Shown here one piece after another: positions 61,214 to 64,000 of a stretch of 64,000 nt of DNA. Position numbers and translations under genes: made by a program. A model generated the notes under the pieces. It saw only the letters and a program-made list of their open reading frames with translations, was not told the origin of the DNA and made no database searches. Source of the DNA: Pseudoduganella lutea (lineage in GTDB: Bacteria > Pseudomonadota > Gammaproteobacteria > Burkholderiales > Burkholderiaceae_D); the NCBI RefSeq assembly GCF_004209755.1, contig NZ_CP035913.1:4650001-4714000 (forward strand). The letters run 5' to 3'. Positions within the stretch are counted from its first letter, which is position 1. The number at the start of each line of letters is the position of its first letter.

Positions 61214-64000
61214 ATGCCCGTATATAAACGCTCCAGGGTTGCTTCGTTTGCGTTGTCCGCACTGGCCAGCGCCGTCATCGGCACAGCCATCCTCCCACCG
61301 GTGCATGCCGCCGGCCTCGGCAAGCTTACTGTGCTGTCCGCCCTGGGGCAGCCGCTGCGCGCCGAAATCGAGCTGACGGCCGTCACGCCGGCAGAGGCGA
61401 CCGACCTGGCCGTGAAACTGGCGCCACTGGAAGCTTTCAAGGCGGCGAACGTCGAATTCAACCCGGCATTGCTGAACCTGCGCTTCGATATCGAGCAGCG
61501 CGATGGCCGGCGCTTCATCCGCGTGACATCGGCGCAGCCGGTCAACGAGCCGTTCGTCGACATGCTGCTCGAGCTTTCCTGGGCCAATGGGCGCCTGGTG
61601 CGCGAATACACGTTCCTGCTGGATCCGCCGGAGATGCGCAACCCGCAATCGCCGCAGGTGGCGGCACCGGTCGATGTCAACCGCGCCGCCGCGCAGGCCG
61701 GGGCGCCTGCCACGCCATCCGCGCCGGCCCCGGCCCCGGCGCCCGCCCAGCCGGCGCGTGCACCAGCGCCGGCCCGGGAAGCTGCCAACGATATCCGCGT
61801 CAAGCGGGGCGACACGCTGTCCGGCATCGCCAGCGGTATCAAGCCGGCCGACGTGTCGCTGGACATGATGCTGGTGGCCCTGTATCGGGCCAACCCCGAG
61901 GCGTTCAGCGGCCGCAACATGAATCGCCTGAAGTCGGGCAGGATCCTGTCGGTGCCGGATGCGGAGGCGGTGCGCGGCACCGACCGTTCCGAGGCGCGCC
62001 GCGTCGTCATCGCGCATGCCGCCGACTTCAATGCCTACCGCAACCGCCTGGCCAGCCAGGTCGAGGCGGCCACGCCGGCCCAGGCCCAGGCGCCGCAGCA
62101 AAGCGCCGACGGCAAGATCACGGCCAAGGTCGAGGAACGGCCGAACGCCGTCAACGAAGCGCAGGACCAGCTGAAGCTGTCGAAGGCGGGCGAAGCAGCG
62201 GGCAAGGCCGGTACCGAGGACAAGATCGCGAAGGAGCAGCAGGTGGCCGATGCCGCCGCGCGCGTCAAGGAACTGGAAAAGAACGTCAGCGATCTCGAGA
62301 ACCTGATGGCGGTGAAGAGCCAGACCGGCGCGGCGGCGCAGGAAGGCGCCGTGCCGGAAATGGACAACCGCGGTACGCCGGTCGCGGCCGCGCCGCAGCC
62401 GGTCGCGCCCGCTGCCACGCCGGCAGCGGCGCCAGCCAGGCCGGCCGCCCCGCCGCCCACGGTCGTGCCACCGGCGCGCATGGAGCCGGGCATCATGGAT
62501 GCGGTCAAGGACAACATCGCCGCGCTCGGCATCGCGCTGGCGGCGATCCTCGGCGGCACGGCGCTCATCCTGGCGCGCCGCCGCAAGGCCGCCCTCGCCC
62601 CCGTGGTGCAGAAAGTGCCCGTGGCCGTGCCGCCGGCCGATACGGCCGGCCAGTCGCTGTTCGCCGAACCGGGCGGGCAGAGCGTGGACACGAGCAACAG
62701 TGTGTTCAATTCGAACTTCGCGCCCTCCGCCAGCCAGCTCGACATGAACGAAGTCGACCCGGTGGCCGAAGCCGACGTCTACATCGCCTATGGCCGCGAT
62801 GCGCAGGCCGAGGAAATCCTCAAGGAAGCACTGCGCACGCACCCGGAACGGCATGCGGCGCGGTTGAAACTGCTGGAGATCTACGCAAACCGCAACGACC
62901 TGCGGGCGTTCGAGGTGCAGGCCAACGAACTGTATGCGCTGACCAGGGGGCAGGGCGACGAGTGGGCACAGGCCGCGGCGCTGGGCCGTTCGGTCGACCC
63001 GGACAATGCGCTGTACGGCGCGCAGGGTGGCGCCGGTCCGCTGGCGGCGACCGTGGCCGCGGCGGGTGCCGCGGCGCTTGCCACCGATGCGGCCCGTTCC
63101 GTCCCGCCTGGCGGCGATTTCGCCACCGCGCTGGACGACGCGGCGCGCGCCCGTGCCGCCGAACAGGCACCGCACGAAGGGCTCGACCTCGACCTGAGCA
63201 AGGAGCCGGCCCCCGAGACCGCCGTCAGCGCGCTCGACTTTGATTTTGCCGAGCCACCCCCGCCGGCCGCGGACGATCGCCTGGCGGACTTCGATTTCAG
63301 CGACGCCACCGCGCAACCGGACGCGCCGGCCGCCGGGCAGGAAGGCGCCCCGGCGCAGCCGAAGGTGAGCGAGACCAACGACGCAGACCATTACCTGGAC
63401 TTCGACCTGGGCGGCCTGGATCTCGAAGAATCGCCGCAACAGGCTGGCAAGGGGGAGAGCCAGACAACCGGCAAGGCGGCCGACGATCCCGCGCCCGCCA
63501 CGGCCGATCCGCTCGACCTGGCCTTCGACCTGCCGCCCGAGCCGGCGCGGCCGGCCGCGGCACCGTCACCGGATTTCGACTTCGACCTGCCCGAAGACAA
63601 GGCTGCCCAACCGGCACCCGCCGCCGCGGCGCCGGGCGCCGACCCGCTGGCCGAGCTCGACCTGATGGACTTCGACGTGCCGCCACCGGCGCCCGCCACG
63701 CCGGGCACTGCCCAGCCGGCCGATCCGGCACCGTCGCTGAACGCGCTGGATCATGGATTGCCCGACCTGCCGCCGGCACCGGCCACGGCGCCGCCGCCGC
63801 CGGAATTCGACCTGTCCGGCATCGACCTGGACCTGGATGAAACGGCCACGCCGCAAGCCGAGCCCGTTTCCACGCCCGCTGCGCTGACACCGCAGCAAAT
63901 GGAAATGGATACCAAGCTCGACCTTGCTGTCGCCTATCAGGAAATCGGCGACAAGGAAGGCGCCCGCGAACTGCTCGACGAAGTGCTGCGTGGCGGCAGC
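61214..64000 (+). CDS. fimV: FimV/HubP-type polar landmark protein (cut by the window end)
   Basis: 929 codons are open to the last base without a stop. The signal peptide (SFALSALASAVIGTAILPPVHA) is followed by the FimV N-terminal domain (GLGKLTVLSALGQPLRAEIEL). A LysM peptidoglycan-binding domain (IRVKRGDTLSGIASGI) lies near residues 196-250. A coiled coil and one transmembrane helix (IAALGIALAAILGGTALILA) follow near residue 435. The cytoplasmic part has TPR-like repeats and a long acidic Ala/Pro/Asp tail with recurring DFDL motifs. The last visible segment, KLDLAVAYQEIGDKEGAREL, is the conserved FimV C-terminal domain, so only a few residues are missing. It organises type IV pili and cell poles. 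Confidence 0.93.
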   Translation, partial: MPVYKRSRVASFALSALASAVIGTAILPPVHAAGLGKLTVLSALGQPLRAEIELTAVTPAEATDLAVKLAPLEAFKAANVEFNPALLNLRFDIEQRDGRRFIRVTSAQPVNEPFVDMLLELSWANGRLVREYTFLLDPPEMRNPQSPQVAAPVDVNRAAAQAGAPATPSAPAPAPAPAQPARAPAPAREAANDIRVKRGDTLSGIASGIKPADVSLDMMLVALYRANPEAFSGRNMNRLKSGRILSVPDAEAVRGTDRSEARRVVIAHAADFNAYRNRLASQVEAATPAQAQAPQQSADGKITAKVEERPNAVNEAQDQLKLSKAGEAAGKAGTEDKIAKEQQVADAAARVKELEKNVSDLENLMAVKSQTGAAAQEGAVPEMDNRGTPVAAAPQPVAPAATPAAAPARPAAPPPTVVPPARMEPGIMDAVKDNIAALGIALAAILGGTALILARRRKAALAPVVQKVPVAVPPADTAGQSLFAEPGGQSVDTSNSVFNSNFAPSASQLDMNEVDPVAEADVYIAYGRDAQAEEILKEALRTHPERHAARLKLLEIYANRNDLRAFEVQANELYALTRGQGDEWAQAAALGRSVDPDNALYGAQGGAGPLAATVAAAGAAALATDAARSVPPGGDFATALDDAARARAAEQAPHEGLDLDLSKEPAPETAVSALDFDFAEPPPPAADDRLADFDFSDATAQPDAPAAGQEGAPAQPKVSETNDADHYLDFDLGGLDLEESPQQAGKGESQTTGKAADDPAPATADPLDLAFDLPPEPARPAAAPSPDFDFDLPEDKAAQPAPAAAAPGADPLAELDLMDFDVPPPAPATPGTAQPADPAPSLNALDHGLPDLPPAPATAPPPPEFDLSGIDLDLDETATPQAEPVSTPAALTPQQMEMDTKLDLAVAYQEIGDKEGARELLDEVLRGGS

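Noticed and set aside
61154..63439. A 761-codon minus-strand frame opposite fimV
   Set aside because: The plus strand encodes FimV with a signal peptide, LysM, transmembrane helix and conserved C-terminus. The antisense frame is Arg/Gly-rich without recognisable motifs.
1..64000. tRNA, rRNA, CRISPR arrays, integrases, transposases or phage genes
   Set aside because: No cloverleaf-like tRNA end, rRNA-like stretch, regular spacer array or recombinase/transposase motif was recognised. The repeated palindromes are too short and irregular to be CRISPR repeats.

Overview
The window is about 64 kb of high-GC DNA from a betaproteobacterial chromosome. Gene order and content fit the Burkholderiales, most likely Oxalobacteraceae (Massilia or a close relative). 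The supporting features are eno-ftsB, dapA-bamC, leuC-entericidin-leuD-leuB-asd-fimV, a PEP-CTERM protein and an intergenic repeat built on a GGGGTCAGACCCC-like core. This placement is inference from content. I see no rRNA or tRNA genes, CRISPR array, prophage or intact insertion sequence. Most of the window is core chromosome with small accessory operons.

Layout. 0-2 kb: end of eno, ftsB, and an ammonium transporter behind a sigma-54 promoter and an NtrC-type site. 2-6 kb: a Fur-box-controlled heme-type TonB-dependent receptor followed by a HmuS-like heme protein that unusually carries a signal peptide. 5.8-10.6 kb (minus): a PRISE-type reductase, and a TonB-dependent receptor translationally coupled to an exported glycerophosphodiesterase. 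10.9-19.7 kb: housekeeping genes (hslO, gamma-carbonic anhydrase, hydrolase, PHP phosphoesterase, htpX, YciO-like, M50 protease, methyltransferase, dapA, bamC). 19.8-28.5 kb: Ala-rich lipoprotein, RoxA-like oxygenase with a small partner, slyD, mutS with a coupled exported protein, monooxygenase, HDOD protein and msrC. 28.7-33.1 kb: a coupled pair of hybrid sensor kinases. 33.2-41.5 kb: MAPEG protein, a RecQ helicase, and the complete four-gene ligase-associated DNA-repair cluster (MBL exonuclease, ATP-dependent ligase, Lhr-type helicase, PdeM phosphoesterase). 41.5-42.9 kb: stress genes (KGG protein, small disordered protein, PPOX-fold general stress protein). 43-47.5 kb: a Fur-box-controlled five-gene redox operon. 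47.7-49.5 kb (minus): hemP, a small unknown gene and a DUF2325 protein behind another Fur box. 49.7-52.1 kb (minus): an FNR-like regulator, a NarL-type response regulator and a universal stress protein preceded by two FNR boxes. 52.4-55.2 kb: a cheZ-cheA pair. 55.5-60.2 kb: leucine biosynthesis with an embedded entericidin, then asd. 60.3-64 kb: a PEP-CTERM protein and fimV, which runs off the window.

The most interesting unit is 42989-47499. A near-consensus Fur box precedes genes for a His-containing PepSY membrane protein, an exported DUF2271 protein with the ApbE flavinylation signature DGVSGAT, an exported DUF4198 protein, an ApbE flavin transferase, and a membrane-anchored flavodoxin/FAD-NAD(P)H reductase. 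Together they look like an iron-starvation-induced electron-export chain, probably a ferric reductase that uses a covalently flavinylated periplasmic protein. Other points worth attention are the exported HmuS, a 43-bp element shared with identical internal spacing by recQ and the KGG gene, the RecQ tail that resembles a PcrA/UvrD C-terminal domain, and the intergenic palindrome family.
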